From: Panacagrimonas perspica
GTDB lineage: Bacteria > Pseudomonadota > Gammaproteobacteria > Nevskiales > Nevskiaceae
DNA: 64,000 nt
Direction of reading: 5' to 3'
Assembly: GCF_004364935.1 (NCBI RefSeq)
Contig: NZ_SOBT01000012.1
Location: 124,001-188,000 of the forward strand
Part shown: positions 8,416-19,099 of the stretch, in pieces
Layout: every line of letters starts with the position of its first letter
Numbering within the stretch: position 1 is the stretch's first letter
The notes under the pieces: generated by a model
The model's input: the letters and a program-made list of their open reading frames with translations, nothing else
Databases searched by the model: none
What the model was told of the DNA's origin: nothing
Position numbers and translations under genes: made by a program

Positions 8416-9624
8416 ATGATGGACACGAAGAACCCCGGCGACGTGCGAAAGACCCACTGGCTCGACGCCGAGCGACTGCGCGTCTACCCCTGGCTGTTCA
8501 TTTCCGTGTACGTGGTACTTGGTGCCGCGTGGATTGCGCTCTCGCACGACGGCGTGGACATCAAGGGCAAGCCGCTGGGCTACGATTTCATCGCGTTCTG
8601 GGCCGCCTCGCGCGTGGCATTGGAGCAGAGCGCGCTGGCTGCCTACGACCTGGCCACCATTGTGCAGGCTGAGCGTGAGGTGTTTCCCGGCATCCTCACC
8701 GCCCATCCCTGGCACTACCCGCCGACGTTCTACCTGCTGGTACTGCCGCTGTCGCTGCTGCCCTACGCGCTGTCGTTCATCGCGTTCACCGGCGCGACGC
8801 TGGGCGCGTACATCGCCGTGCTGCGCCGAGCGCTGCCGCAGCGCGAGGCGCTGCCCTGGCTGTTCGCGTTTCCCGGCACGATGCTCAATCTGTTCCACGG
8901 CCAGAACGCGTTTCTGACGGCCGCACTGATGGGGGGCGGGCTGCTGTGCCTGCAGCGTCGTCCCGTGACGGCGGGTGTGCTGCTCGGGTTGCTGGCCATC
9001 AAGCCGCACCTGGGCCTGTTGATCCCGGTGGCGCTGGCGGCCGGCGGTCACTGGCGCGCATTTGCAGGAGCGGCGTTGTCTTCAGTGACTCTGCTCGGGC
9101 TGAGTTCGGCGGTACTGGGTGTGGAGACGCTGGCGGCTTTCGTCGACCGTCTGCCACACGTCAGCCAATGGGTGGCGAACAACCAGCTCCCGCAGGTGAA
9201 GATGCCGACGCTGTTCGTGACCACCCTGATGCTGGGAGGGCCGACATGGCTCGCGTATGCGCTGCACATCGGGCTCACCATGGGTGCGGCCGCGGCTCTG
9301 TGGTGGCTTTGGCGCGCACCGGTGACGCGCACGTTGCAGTATGCCGGCCTGTGTTGCGCTGCCTTGCTGGCCAGTCCGTACCTGTTCGACTACGACCTGG
9401 CCTGGCTGGCTCTGCCACTGGCGTGGTCGGTACGGCACGGCCTCGAGCACGGCTGGCGGCCCGGCGAGCGCGAGATCCTCATGCTGGCCTGGTTGCTGCC
9501 GATCGTGTTTCAGGGCCTCGCGGTCGTCACGCATCTGGGTATCGGGCCGTTCGTGATCGGCGCCCTGTTCATCGTGATCCTGCGTCAGGCCGGCCGCGAG
9601 CGGACCCCTGGGATCCCGGTCTAA
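8416..9624 (+). CDS. GT87/DUF2029-type polytopic membrane glycosyltransferase
   Basis: About 402 residues with around nine to ten hydrophobic helices. The N-terminal loop has the family pattern GYDFIAFWAASRVAL and the later HPWHYPPTFYLLVLPLSLLPYALS, which resembles the GT-C fold alpha-mannosyltransferases of the DUF2029/GT87 family that use polyprenyl-phosphate sugars. Later helices include LGLLAIKPHLGLLIPVALA. The start is uncertain: adjacent ATG codons at 8416 and 8419 are chosen over 8344 because the preceding 24 residues look unlike coding. No strong ribosome site is seen. It follows a terminator, so it is its own unit, and it converges with apaH, whose stop is 6 nt away. Acceptor and sugar are unknown. 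Confidence 0.75.
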   Translation: MMDTKNPGDVRKTHWLDAERLRVYPWLFISVYVVLGAAWIALSHDGVDIKGKPLGYDFIAFWAASRVALEQSALAAYDLATIVQAEREVFPGILTAHPWHYPPTFYLLVLPLSLLPYALSFIAFTGATLGAYIAVLRRALPQREALPWLFAFPGTMLNLFHGQNAFLTAALMGGGLLCLQRRPVTAGVLLGLLAIKPHLGLLIPVALAAGGHWRAFAGAALSSVTLLGLSSAVLGVETLAAFVDRLPHVSQWVANNQLPQVKMPTLFVTTLMLGGPTWLAYALHIGLTMGAAAALWWLWRAPVTRTLQYAGLCCAALLASPYLFDYDLAWLALPLAWSVRHGLEHGWRPGEREILMLAWLLPIVFQGLAVVTHLGIGPFVIGALFIVILRQAGRERTPGIPV

Positions 9625-9630
9625 CGCGGC

Positions 9631-10467
9631 TCAGTCGGCCGTATCGTGCACCTGCGGACGCTGACTGGGTACGTCCACGATGCGGCCGGTTTCCAATTCC
9701 AATGCAGTCAGGCGTCCACCCCAGACGCAGCCGGTGTCCAGACCATGAACCCGATCGTCCGGCCAGTGCACCTGCCCCAGGGTCGACCAGTGCCCGAATA
9801 CGATCGGATTTCCTCGAGTGGCGCGCTCTGGCACCTGGAACCAGGGCATCAGGTGGGGAGCCTGGGTACCCGGTGCGCCCTTGGGCTTGAGGTCCAGCCG
9901 ACCCTGATCGTCGCAGTAACGCAGGCGGGTCAGACAGTTCACCACGAAACGCTGCCGCTCGATGCCGCGTAGGCCCGGCTTCCAGCGATCTGGCTGGTCG
10001 CCGTACATGCGCGAGAAGAAGCGCGGGCCATCCGTCCCGGCGATCATCCTGCTTGCCTCCTGTGCCAGATCCAGAGTTTGTTCGATGCTCCATTGCGGCG
10101 GCACGCCAGCGTGCACGAACAACGTGCCGGTTTCGGGATGACGCCAGGCCAGGGGTTGGGCGCCAAGCCATTCCAGAAGTTCGTCGCAATCGGACGCGGC
10201 CAGCACCGCGTTGAGCGTGTCGCGACGTCCCGGGCGACCGCCGTGCGCGACGGCCAGCAGGTGCAGGTCGTGATTGCCGAGCACCGTGATCGCAGCCGGG
10301 CCGAGGCTGCGTGCGAGACGCAGCACGTCCAGTGACGCCGGACCGCGATTGACCAGGTCGCCGACGAAGACCACCCGGTCGCGGCTGGGCTCGAAGTGCA
10401 GGGTGTCGAGCAGTTCGACCAGCTCTTCGTGGCAGCCCTGTACGTCGCCGATGGCGTAAGTGGTCAT
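9631..10467 (-). CDS. apaH: Bis(5'-nucleosyl)-tetraphosphatase, symmetrical
   Basis: 278-residue metallophosphatase that hydrolyses diadenosine tetraphosphate to two ADP. Metal-binding motifs are intact: IGDVQGCHEEL (residues 6-16), VFVGDLVNRGP (about 34-44), VLGNHDLHLLAVA (about 62-74) and LFVHAGVPP (about 117-125), with FGHWSTLG near 220. The start at 10467 (MTTYAIGDVQG) is where the family begins; an in-frame extension to 10569 is rejected. In this genome it lies alone between a glycosyltransferase and the Tad locus rather than with ksgA. Confidence 0.95.
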   Translation of the reverse strand: MTTYAIGDVQGCHEELVELLDTLHFEPSRDRVVFVGDLVNRGPASLDVLRLARSLGPAAITVLGNHDLHLLAVAHGGRPGRRDTLNAVLAASDCDELLEWLGAQPLAWRHPETGTLFVHAGVPPQWSIEQTLDLAQEASRMIAGTDGPRFFSRMYGDQPDRWKPGLRGIERQRFVVNCLTRLRYCDDQGRLDLKPKGAPGTQAPHLMPWFQVPERATRGNPIVFGHWSTLGQVHWPDDRVHGLDTGCVWGGRLTALELETGRIVDVPSQRPQVHDTAD

Positions 10468-10560
10468 GAGGTCGTGGCGATGAACGGATCGAAATTTTCC
10501 ACGAACGGCAAACTTTAGGACGCGACCGATGAGCGGTACGAATGCACGGTACGTGCTGCT

Positions 10561-10589
10561 TTGACACACCCTGAGGCCGTCATCATAGT
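10561..10589 (+). promoter_or_regulatory. Sigma-70-type promoter for flp / Tad locus
   Basis: TTGACA (10561-10566), 17 bp spacer, CATAGT (10584-10589), followed by the flp start codon 50 nt downstream. The -35 is a perfect consensus match and the -10 matches 4 of 6. It lies in the 172 bp region between the divergent apaH and flp. Confidence 0.65.
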
Positions 10590-10639
10590 GACCGCGCTGG
10601 TCGAGCTGGGATCAGCATCAAACAAATTGGAGTGCCGCC

Positions 10640-10840
10640 ATGTTGAATGAAATGTTCGTCCGTGCGTATGTCGCGCTGAAGTGCCTGGGTCGTGATGAGG
10701 AAGGCGCGAGCGCGGTGGAGTACGGCCTGATCCTGGGCCTGATCGCAGTGGCGATCATCCTCGTGCTGGGCTTGCTGGGTACGGGTCTCGATACCCTGTT
10801 CACCAAGGCGGAGACGGCGGTTACGGGCGCTGCGCAGTAA
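10640..10840 (+). CDS. flp: Flp-type (type IVb) major pilin
   Basis: 66 residues, the usual Flp prepilin size. A charged leader ends ...DEEG at residue 22, followed by the type IVb processing site and pilin motif ASAVEYGLILGLIAVA, so cleavage by the prepilin peptidase is expected after Gly22, leaving a 44-residue hydrophobic pilin. GGAG lies 9-12 nt before the ATG. It is the first gene of the Tad locus, with the prepilin peptidase gene 28 nt downstream. A single flp gene is seen here. Confidence 0.93.
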   Translation: MLNEMFVRAYVALKCLGRDEEGASAVEYGLILGLIAVAIILVLGLLGTGLDTLFTKAETAVTGAAQ

Positions 10841-10868
10841 ATCGCCGCATCGCTTGCTGCATGACCCG

Positions 10869-11315
10869 ATGACGGCGAGCGCAGGGCTCCTGGCCTGGGC
10901 GCTCGCCGTTTCGGTCTGGGATATCCGGTGTCGGCGCATCCCCAATCTCTGGCTGCTGGCAGCGCTCGCCCCTGGCGTCGCGATGTTCCTGTTCGGAGAT
11001 CAGGGTTGGCTGGGCCAGAGTCTCACGGCGAGCGTCTTGGGTTCGTCGATCGCCTTCCTCCTGCTGTTTCCGGGCTTCGTGCTCAAGGCGATGGGAGGCG
11101 GCGACGTGAAGTTCGCCACGTGCTGCGGCTGGTTCGTGGGACCGTTGCACAGTCTGTACATGGTGCTGGCTGCCGCGGTGGCACTCGGGGTGCTTTCCGC
11201 GGTGGTGCTCTGGCGCTCACGTTCACATGCCTCGCCGCATCGTGTGCGTGTGCCGGCAGGACCTGCCATCGCCGCTGGATTCGCCTTGGCCGTGGTCCTG
11301 GTGCAGGCGCGATAG
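10869..11315 (+). CDS. cpaA: Tad prepilin peptidase (A24 family, CpaA/TadV)
   Basis: 148-residue inner-membrane aspartic peptidase that processes Flp and TadE-like prepilins. The two catalytic Asp regions are visible: SVWDIRCRRIPN (about 15-26) and the GGGDVKF motif (about 78-84). Four or so hydrophobic helices follow the pattern of the short, methylase-less Tad form. ATG 10869 is preferred to a TTG at 10854. Position between flp and cpaB is typical. Confidence 0.88.
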   Translation: MTASAGLLAWALAVSVWDIRCRRIPNLWLLAALAPGVAMFLFGDQGWLGQSLTASVLGSSIAFLLLFPGFVLKAMGGGDVKFATCCGWFVGPLHSLYMVLAAAVALGVLSAVVLWRSRSHASPHRVRVPAGPAIAAGFALAVVLVQAR

Positions 11316-11478
11316 CGCAAACGGCGCCGTTACGTTGCCCAGGACCGATTCATGCGGCAGCGTTTACCGGCTACCATGTTTGTGCAAATGCGGCGCGTGG
11401 CTGGAACGACGATCCGGTCGATAGCGATCTGCCGCAGGCGGTGAGTGCATCGTCCGCATTTTGCATCCGGGAGCCTGA

Positions 11479-12399
11479 ATGATCAGCAGTACTGCAGCCA
11501 AGGTCGTTGCGATCGTCGCCATTCTTCTGACGCTCGTGCTGGCGTTCGTCGGTTATCGTGTCAGCCGCCAGTATGCGGAAAGCTCCGAGCGCGCCCAGGT
11601 CCAGGCGCAGGCTCAGGTCAAGGTAGCCGAGCAGGAAACTCCCAAGATTCTCGCGGTGGTCGCGGTCAAGCCCTTGTCCGCGTACAAGCCCATCGCCAAG
11701 GACGACGTGGTCCTCGCGGAAATCACCGTCGCCCCGCGCGACTATTACACCAGCCTGGAAGATGTGGTCGGCAAGGAGCCGCTGGTGGACGTGGATCAGG
11801 GTGCGCCGGTCACCCAGCGCTATTTCGCCGAGGGCAATGTGCTGGCCAAGTCGGTGCCGGCAGGATTCCACGCCGTGTCGGTGGAGATCAGCGACGTGAT
11901 TGGCGTCGGCGGCTTCGTGCGTCCCGGCGACATCGTGGACGTGCTGCTGTATCTGCGTGGCGGCAACGACGTGGAGCAGGCGCAAGCGCGCATCCTGCTC
12001 GAGAACACTCGCTTGCTGGCTTATCAGGAACTGCTCGTGGACCGGCCCGAGGGATTGAAGCAAGAGGAAACGCCGGAGCGCGGAGGGCGCCGCCAGCGCA
12101 CTGCCGTGCTCGCCGTACCCAAGAGCGATACCACCCGGCTCATGCTCGGCGCCAGCATGGGCGAGTTGCGCCTGGCCCTGCACGGTCTGCCCGGTAATGC
12201 GCCGGACCCGAACGCACCGGTCCCGCTGCCGATGAGCGAAGAAGCGCTCAAGGCGGAAGCTGCCAAGAAGGTGCCCGATCAGGCCTATACCGCGCGCCAG
12301 TTGTCGCGGGTGGAACTGCCGCCGGAAAAGAAGAGGGTGATGCAGGTGGAAAAAATCGTCATCTATCGTGGATCGGTACTCGAATCCACCACGCCGTAA
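11479..12399 (+). CDS. cpaB: Flp pilus assembly protein CpaB (RcpC)
   Basis: 306 residues. An N-terminal membrane anchor (about 8-26) is followed by an SAF-like region, visible as PLSAYKPIAKDDVVLAEI, then the RcpC domain with VPAGFHAVSVEI and GFVRPGDIVDVLLYL. It is a periplasmic factor thought to work with the secretin. A 163 bp gap separates it from cpaA, so a separate promoter is possible, though none is convincing. Length is normal for the family. Confidence 0.9.
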   Translation: MISSTAAKVVAIVAILLTLVLAFVGYRVSRQYAESSERAQVQAQAQVKVAEQETPKILAVVAVKPLSAYKPIAKDDVVLAEITVAPRDYYTSLEDVVGKEPLVDVDQGAPVTQRYFAEGNVLAKSVPAGFHAVSVEISDVIGVGGFVRPGDIVDVLLYLRGGNDVEQAQARILLENTRLLAYQELLVDRPEGLKQEETPERGGRRQRTAVLAVPKSDTTRLMLGASMGELRLALHGLPGNAPDPNAPVPLPMSEEALKAEAAKKVPDQAYTARQLSRVELPPEKKRVMQVEKIVIYRGSVLESTTP

Positions 12400-12482
12400 C
12401 CTCCACCGTCCGCGCCGCCGAGTGGCAGCGCGGCGCCTCCAGATCGCGAGCTTGGATTGAATCAGGGACAGGACCGCCGCAC

Positions 12483-13844
12483 ATGAACTCGAAGAACGGC
12501 ATCCGGACATGGCTGCAGGGCCCGGCGCTGGCCCTGCTGGTGCTGCTGGCTGGCGACGCCACGGCAGCCGCCCCCGTCACGGCAGCCGCCCCGGCCAAGA
12601 AAGACGAATCGCTGATCCGCGTCGAAGTCGGTACGCACACGCTGGTGCGCGAAAGCGCGGGTGTGAAGCGCGTGGCGGTGGGCGACCCCAACATCGCGGA
12701 CATCAACGTCATCAATGGACGCGAGGTCCTGGTCAGCGGCAAGAAGCTGGGTGTGACCAGCCTGCTGGTCTGGCCGAAAACGGGCAGCCTCCCCAAGGAA
12801 TATCGTGTCCGCGTCGGCGCCGTGATCGATCCCGACAAGGCCGCCCGGCCCGACCCGGAACTGGCCGGCGCCACCGTGGAAAAAGGGGCCGGCCTCGGGG
12901 GGCGCATGCCCAATCTGCTGGCCTACCGTCGCGCCAAGGCCGAGGCCGGCAAGGGTGAGGCGGTGGTGGACAAGAGCGTGGTGGAAGGCGAGTTCCAGGT
13001 CCTCACGCAGATCAAGATCGCCGAGGTCAACCGCACGACCGCCAAGCGCTACGGCCTGAACCTGAACTACGGCCGTGTCGGTCGCGACGGTAACGTCAAT
13101 TTCAACTCGCTGACACCCGGCGATCTGGTCACCGATGCGTTCCAGTTGCTGATCAGCCCCACCAACATCGGCAACAACGAAACGATCGGCGGCACGCTGA
13201 GCATTCTCGAGTCGCGCGGCATCGCGCGCGTGCTGGCGGAGCCCAGCCTGACTGCGATGAGTGGTCAGACCGCCTCGTTCCTGGCCGGCGGCGAGTTCCC
13301 GGTGCCGGTGTCGCAGACCAACGGCGTGGTCACCATCGAGTACAAGGAATTCGGCATCCGTCTGCCGGTGACGCCCACCGTGCTGTCCAAGGACCGTATC
13401 GCGTTGCGCGTGGCGCCTGAAGTCAGCGATCTGGATTTTTCCGCCGGCATCGAGCTGGGCGGCGACGACGCCTCGCGCAAGCTGACCGTGCCGGCGCTCA
13501 CCGTCCGCCGTACCGAAACCACGATCGAGCTCGGCGACGGCGAGAGCTTCGTGATCTCGGGTCTGGTCAGCAACAATCTGAAGGCCAATGTCGACAAGGT
13601 GCCGGGCCTGGCGGATATTCCCATCATCGGCGCGTTCTTCAAGTCGGTCAGCTACGACCGCGACGAGCGGGAACTGATCATGATCGTCACGCCGCACCTG
13701 GTGAAGCCGCTGGCACGCGGCGCCAAGCTTCCTGCGCTGCCGGGCGAGAAGTACGACGAGTACCGCCCTGGCTTCGGCAAGTTGATCTTCGGCGAGAAGG
13801 GCGACTTCGATGAGTCGTCCGGCACGTTCGGCTTCAGCAAGTAA
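12483..13844 (+). CDS. cpaC: Tad secretin CpaC (RcpA)
   Basis: 453-residue outer-membrane secretin for Flp pilus export. A signal peptide ending near DATAA is followed by the pilus-formation N-domain (LVRESAGVKRVAVGDPNIADINVI), then the secretin core with ILESRGIARVLAEPSLTAMSG, ASFLAGGEFPVPV and the C-terminal VPGLADIPIIGAFFKS and ELIMIVTPHLVKPL. The 83 bp gap from cpaB contains an inverted repeat (GCGCCGC at 12412-12418 with GCGGCGC at 12430-12436) that could form an intercistronic hairpin. It lies between cpaB and cpaE as in other Tad loci. I see no cpaD/rcpB lipoprotein gene. Confidence 0.94.
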   Translation: MNSKNGIRTWLQGPALALLVLLAGDATAAAPVTAAAPAKKDESLIRVEVGTHTLVRESAGVKRVAVGDPNIADINVINGREVLVSGKKLGVTSLLVWPKTGSLPKEYRVRVGAVIDPDKAARPDPELAGATVEKGAGLGGRMPNLLAYRRAKAEAGKGEAVVDKSVVEGEFQVLTQIKIAEVNRTTAKRYGLNLNYGRVGRDGNVNFNSLTPGDLVTDAFQLLISPTNIGNNETIGGTLSILESRGIARVLAEPSLTAMSGQTASFLAGGEFPVPVSQTNGVVTIEYKEFGIRLPVTPTVLSKDRIALRVAPEVSDLDFSAGIELGGDDASRKLTVPALTVRRTETTIELGDGESFVISGLVSNNLKANVDKVPGLADIPIIGAFFKSVSYDRDERELIMIVTPHLVKPLARGAKLPALPGEKYDEYRPGFGKLIFGEKGDFDESSGTFGFSK

Positions 13845-13883
13845 GCGGCTGCCGATAGAAAAGGACGTTATGCGGGAGTGCAT

Positions 13884-15074
13884 GTGAGAACCCAGGCCCT
13901 GGTGGTCGCCGACGATCCGGTCTACCTGAGCTGGCTGCAGAACTCGGCGCCCGGTGCCGAGTTCTCGCTGGCGCGGGTCACGGATGCCGAGGACCTGATC
14001 GAAAGGATCCACGCCAGCGGCCGAGTCGACGTCGTTTTCTTCGAGTTCACGTCGCAGACCGCTACCGCACGCGCGGCCATGATCGAGCGGCTGCTGGAAC
14101 GTCTCCCGGAAATGGCGGTGGCCGGGCTTGGGGAAGAAGGCGACTCCGCGACGATGTTGGCGGCGATGCGCGCGGGCGCGCGCGACTTCTTCGTGCTCAG
14201 GAAGGACGAGGCCAATCTGGCCGCGCTGCTCGGCCGCTTGTTGCGGCGTTCGACACCGACGACGGCGAACGGGCGCAAGCTCGGCCGCGTGTTCGGCGTG
14301 ATGGCGGCACTTCCCTACGACGGCATCGCTTTTCTGGCCGAGCACCTCGCGCTGGCCTGCGCCGAGCGCCTGGGCAAGAACGAGCGCGTCCTGTTGCTGG
14401 ACGTGGCGGTGCCGGCCGGGGCCGCCAGCATCTTCCTCAATCTCAACCAGTCATACGGTGTGCTCGACGCCATCAACGACGGCAGCCGCTGCGATACCAC
14501 CCTGGTGGACACCGCGTTCATGCGGCACTCCAGCGGGCTGTATGTGCTGAGCCTGCCGGAGGATGTGATCACGCGCCCGACGATCGATGGCGACGAGCTG
14601 ATCAAGCTGCTCGGCGTGTTGCGCGGCCTGTTCGGTTGCATCGTGCTGTCGTTTGACGGCCACCTGCCGTCCGATGTGCTGCGTGGGCTCATCGGTCTGG
14701 CGAGCCGCACGCTGTTCCTCACCGACCAATCGATCCTCAAATCGCGCCACAGCAAGTACCTGCTTCGCTCGCTGCGCCTGGACGACTGTCCGCTCGACCG
14801 CGTCGGCCTCGTGGTGGACAACTACCGCAAGCGTGTCGGCCTGGAACCGCAGAATCTGTCGGAGTTGCTCGATCTACCGGTGGTTGCCACCCTGACCACA
14901 CAGCCATCCAACCGCATCCAGGCGATGAATCAAGGCGAACCGATGTTCGTCTGCACGCCCAAGGACGAATATTGCAGTGGCGTGCGGCTGTTGGCCCAGG
15001 CGCTGCTGGCCGGTGAAAACGCGGCTGCGCCGGCGCCCGCCCAGACCGGCCTGCTCGGTCGCCTGTTCAACTAG
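13884..15074 (+). CDS. cpaE: Tad localisation ATPase-like protein CpaE/TadZ, P-loop lost
   Basis: 396 residues. An N-terminal receiver-like domain (to about residue 125) is followed by a MinD/ParA-like domain that in this family places the Tad machine at the pole. Normally the second domain begins with a deviant Walker A (KGGxGxT). Here the corresponding segment at about 135-150 reads VMAALPYDGIAFLAEH, with no Gly-rich loop or Lys, so ATP binding is doubtful. Such degenerate TadZ proteins are known. GTG 13884 is preferred to GTG 13878 because the GCGGGAG element ends just before 13878 and has proper spacing only to 13884. A 33-39 nt gap follows cpaC. Confidence 0.85.
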   Translation: MRTQALVVADDPVYLSWLQNSAPGAEFSLARVTDAEDLIERIHASGRVDVVFFEFTSQTATARAAMIERLLERLPEMAVAGLGEEGDSATMLAAMRAGARDFFVLRKDEANLAALLGRLLRRSTPTTANGRKLGRVFGVMAALPYDGIAFLAEHLALACAERLGKNERVLLLDVAVPAGAASIFLNLNQSYGVLDAINDGSRCDTTLVDTAFMRHSSGLYVLSLPEDVITRPTIDGDELIKLLGVLRGLFGCIVLSFDGHLPSDVLRGLIGLASRTLFLTDQSILKSRHSKYLLRSLRLDDCPLDRVGLVVDNYRKRVGLEPQNLSELLDLPVVATLTTQPSNRIQAMNQGEPMFVCTPKDEYCSGVRLLAQALLAGENAAAPAPAQTGLLGRLFN

Positions 15075-15176
15075 TGCAGACGCACCGGCGCGAACGGTCG
15101 TGATCAGCCCCGAACAGCTCATCCGTTCCCGGTGGTCGACAGCGTCGACGTGCCCGCTGCCGGAGGGCACGGTGCT

Positions 15177-16390
<1,214 letters not shown>

Positions 16391-16394
<4 letters not shown>

Positions 16395-17317
16395 ACGTCG
16401 GGGCCATCATCCTGTTTGCTGCGGCTCTGATCCTGGCGGGCCTGGCGATCTGGCTGCTGATCTACGCCGATGCGCGCGCGCGCCGCGACGAAATGTTGCT
16501 GCGACTGCGCGCCGGAGAGGAAGCCGCCGCCGCAGTGCGCTCCTCGCGCGAAGCGCAGCTGCGCAGCCCGCTGCTCCGCTTCGCCTGCCACATGGTCTGG
16601 CGCACGGGCTCGGAGGCAGAGCCGTCAACGGTGGCGAAGATGCTCTGGGTACTCAGTGCCATGGTGCCGGTGACCCTGCTCCTGTTCGGCCGGTTCGGCG
16701 GGCTCGCCGTGCTGGGACTGGTGTTCGCGTTCGGTTACGGCTTCCTTCGCCAGCGCGCCGCGCGGCGGCGCGCCAAGATCGTCGAACAGCTGCCGGCCTT
16801 TCTCGAGGCCGGACTGCGCGTACTGCAGGCAGGTAATACATTGGAAGAGGCGCTGAGCACCGCCGCGGCGGAGAGCCCCGAGCCGCTGCGCCCGTTGTTC
16901 GTGTCGGTGGGACGCCAGGTGCGCCTGGGCGCGCCGCTGGAGCAGGTGCTCATCGAAATGGCGGAAATTCACCGCAGCCGCGACATCAAGGTCATCGCGC
17001 TCGCGGCGTCGATCAACCGCAAGTACGGCGGCTCACTGCGGAACATCTTCCGCAGCCTGATCTCGGCGATCCGTGCGCGTGACGCCGCAGCGCGCGAGCT
17101 CAGGGCGCTGACCGCTGAAACCCGCTTCTCCGCGGTGGTCCTGGCGGTCATCCCGGCGTTCCTGACCATCTACATCTACCTGCAGAACCGGTTGTACTAC
17201 GCGCAGATGTGGGAATCGTTGGGCGGTCGCATCACGCTGATCGTGGCCGTGGCCATGCAGGTCATCGGTGTTGGCGTGATCTATCGCATGATGAGCGTCA
17301 CCGAGGACAACGAATGA
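16391..17317 (+). CDS. tadB: Tad inner-membrane platform protein TadB
   Basis: 308 residues. N-terminal helix at about 5-24, a pair of helices near 80-115, then the T2SSF cytoplasmic domain (FLEAGLRVLQAGNTLEEAL, about 136-154) and a C-terminal pair of helices (VVLAVIPAFLTIYIYLQ and LIVAVAMQVIGVGVIYRM). It forms the platform with TadC that couples the CpaF motor to pilin. It overlaps cpaF by 4 nt. Confidence 0.92.
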
Positions 17318-17408
17318 ACACGGTGGCGTGGAGCCTGGGCCGGATGCAGCGCATACACGAGCCGCGCAGGCGTTTTTCTGGCGGACCGGCGAGCCTCGGG
17401 GTGCTGCT

Positions 17409-18347
17409 GTGAACGCCGGCTTGTTTGCGGCACTGGTGGCCGGCGCGATCGTGCTGGGTGGTATCGCTGTTGCGGCGCTGATCTATCTGGGGTTGCAGGC
17501 GCGCGAGGGTTCGCGCCTGCAGCGACGCCTGAATCCTGGTGGCGCCGAGGTAGGCGAGTTCAATGGTGCAGGCGGCGGCGAAGTGCTGCAGGCCATCGCC
17601 AGCCGGGGCAAGAAGCTCGAAGCCATTGTCGACACCAACAACGAAAGCGCGCTGCTGCTGTTGCAGGCGGGCTGGCGCGCACCACAGCAGCGGCTGGTGT
17701 ACTACGCGTCCCAGTTCGTGGCGCCGGTGCTGCTGCTGATCCCTGCACTGGTGCTGACCACGTCCGCCAGCGGTCCCTTGTCGAAACCGCACATGGTGCT
17801 GGCCGTGTGCGTGATGGCCGCGATCTTCGGCCTGCTGCTGCCGCGCATGGTGCTGCGGTCGGCGGCCAAGAACCGCGTTCGCCGCATCAAGGCCGAGGTG
17901 CCGCTGTTCATCCATCTGCTCGTGTTGCTGTTCGAGGCCGGCCTGTCGACGCGCCAGGCCTTCGCCAGCCTGGTACGCGAGGGTCGTGGCGTGCTGCCGG
18001 AATTGGGCAAGGAGTTCGAGCTGATCCTGCGCCAGATGGAAGCGGGCGGCGAGACAGGCGAACTGCTGGACAACCTCTCCCGCTCCATCGCCCTCGACGA
18101 TCTCACCAGCGTGCTGTCACTGCTGCGCCAGGTAGATCGTTACGGCGGTGAGGTACGCGATCCGCTGCTGGAAACGCTCAAGGTGCTCGAGGAGCGGCGT
18201 TCGCTGGATATGCGCGAGTTGGTCAACCTGCTTTCCGGACGCATGACGGTGGTCATGGTGCTGTTCTTCTTCCCGGCGCTGCTGATCTTCGTGGCCGGCC
18301 CGGCATTCCTGGGGATCATCAAGGCGCTGGGCGACGTCAACCAATGA
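17409..18347 (+). CDS. tadC: Tad inner-membrane platform protein TadC
   Basis: 312 residues. Same topology as TadB: N-terminal helix, a helical pair at about 100-140, a T2SSF domain with LLFEAGLSTRQAFASLVREG, a GGETGELLDNLSRSIALDD segment and a C-terminal helix pair (MTVVMVLFFFPALLIFVAGPAF). The GTG at 17409 is preferred to an upstream in-frame ATG at 17328, whose first 27 codons lack a membrane helix or similarity. It overlaps the start of tadD by 4 nt. Confidence 0.9.
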   Translation: MNAGLFAALVAGAIVLGGIAVAALIYLGLQAREGSRLQRRLNPGGAEVGEFNGAGGGEVLQAIASRGKKLEAIVDTNNESALLLLQAGWRAPQQRLVYYASQFVAPVLLLIPALVLTTSASGPLSKPHMVLAVCVMAAIFGLLLPRMVLRSAAKNRVRRIKAEVPLFIHLLVLLFEAGLSTRQAFASLVREGRGVLPELGKEFELILRQMEAGGETGELLDNLSRSIALDDLTSVLSLLRQVDRYGGEVRDPLLETLKVLEERRSLDMRELVNLLSGRMTVVMVLFFFPALLIFVAGPAFLGIIKALGDVNQ

Positions 18348-19072
18348 GGCCGCGGTCGCGACGGCTTGGGCTGCTGGCCTGCGGATGCGCTGCCCTGCTG
18401 CTCACTGGCTGTGTGACCGAAACACGCAGGCAGCTCGACAGGACCGTGGCTGCCGAAGTGCCGCTGACCGAGACTCCGGAAAGCCGGCGCCAGGTTCACA
18501 TCGATCTGATCCGCAAGATGCTCGTCCAGGAGCAGTACTACGCCGCACTGGCACACATCCAGGGGCAGGTGCGCGAATCCGGTCCGCGCGATGAACTGCG
18601 ACTGCTGGAAGCGCAGACGAGGCGCAAGCTCGGTCAGGACGCGGAGGCGCAGGCGTTGTACCGTGAACTGCTCAAAACCAAGTACGCGGCCGACGCTTAT
18701 CACGGCTTGGGCTTGATCAGCGCGAAGACCGATCAGCGCACCGCCATCTGGCAGCTTCAGCAGGCCGTACAGCGTCGCCCGACCGATTCCGAGATGCGCA
18801 ACGATCTAGGGTATGCGCTGATGCTCGCGGGCCGATACCGTGAAGCATTGCCGGAGCTGGCTACCGCAGTCGAACTCGAATCCAGTACCGGCAGTGTCAA
18901 GGCACGCAACAACCTGATCCTGTTGGCGCTGGTGACGGGCGACGAGACCGCCGTGCAGCGCCTCATGCAGCAGTCCGACGTGTCGCCGGAGATGCTTGCC
19001 CGCCTGCGCAAGCAGGCGCAGAGTCTGCGCACCCGCAGTGCGCAGAGTCCGGCGCCCGCACGCAAGAATTGA
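18344..19072 (+). CDS. tadD: Tad pilotin-like TPR lipoprotein TadD
   Basis: 242 residues. Signal peptide with lipobox LLTGC (Cys22), then tetratricopeptide-like helices visible as LGQDAEAQALYRELLKTKYAADAYHGLG, NDLGYALMLAGRYREALPELATAVEL and ARNNLILLALVTGDETA. In Tad systems this lipoprotein assists secretin assembly. Its start overlaps the tadC stop (ATGA), and the next gene begins 27 nt after its stop. Confidence 0.88.
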   Translation: MRPRSRRLGLLACGCAALLLTGCVTETRRQLDRTVAAEVPLTETPESRRQVHIDLIRKMLVQEQYYAALAHIQGQVRESGPRDELRLLEAQTRRKLGQDAEAQALYRELLKTKYAADAYHGLGLISAKTDQRTAIWQLQQAVQRRPTDSEMRNDLGYALMLAGRYREALPELATAVELESSTGSVKARNNLILLALVTGDETAVQRLMQQSDVSPEMLARLRKQAQSLRTRSAQSPAPARKN

Positions 19073-19099
19073 TTGAACGACTTTTGCTGGAGATCGCCG

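Noticed and set aside
12462-14345. 627-residue minus-strand frame opposite cpaC/cpaE
   Set aside because: Shadow frame spanning two convincing genes, with no motif or ribosome site.
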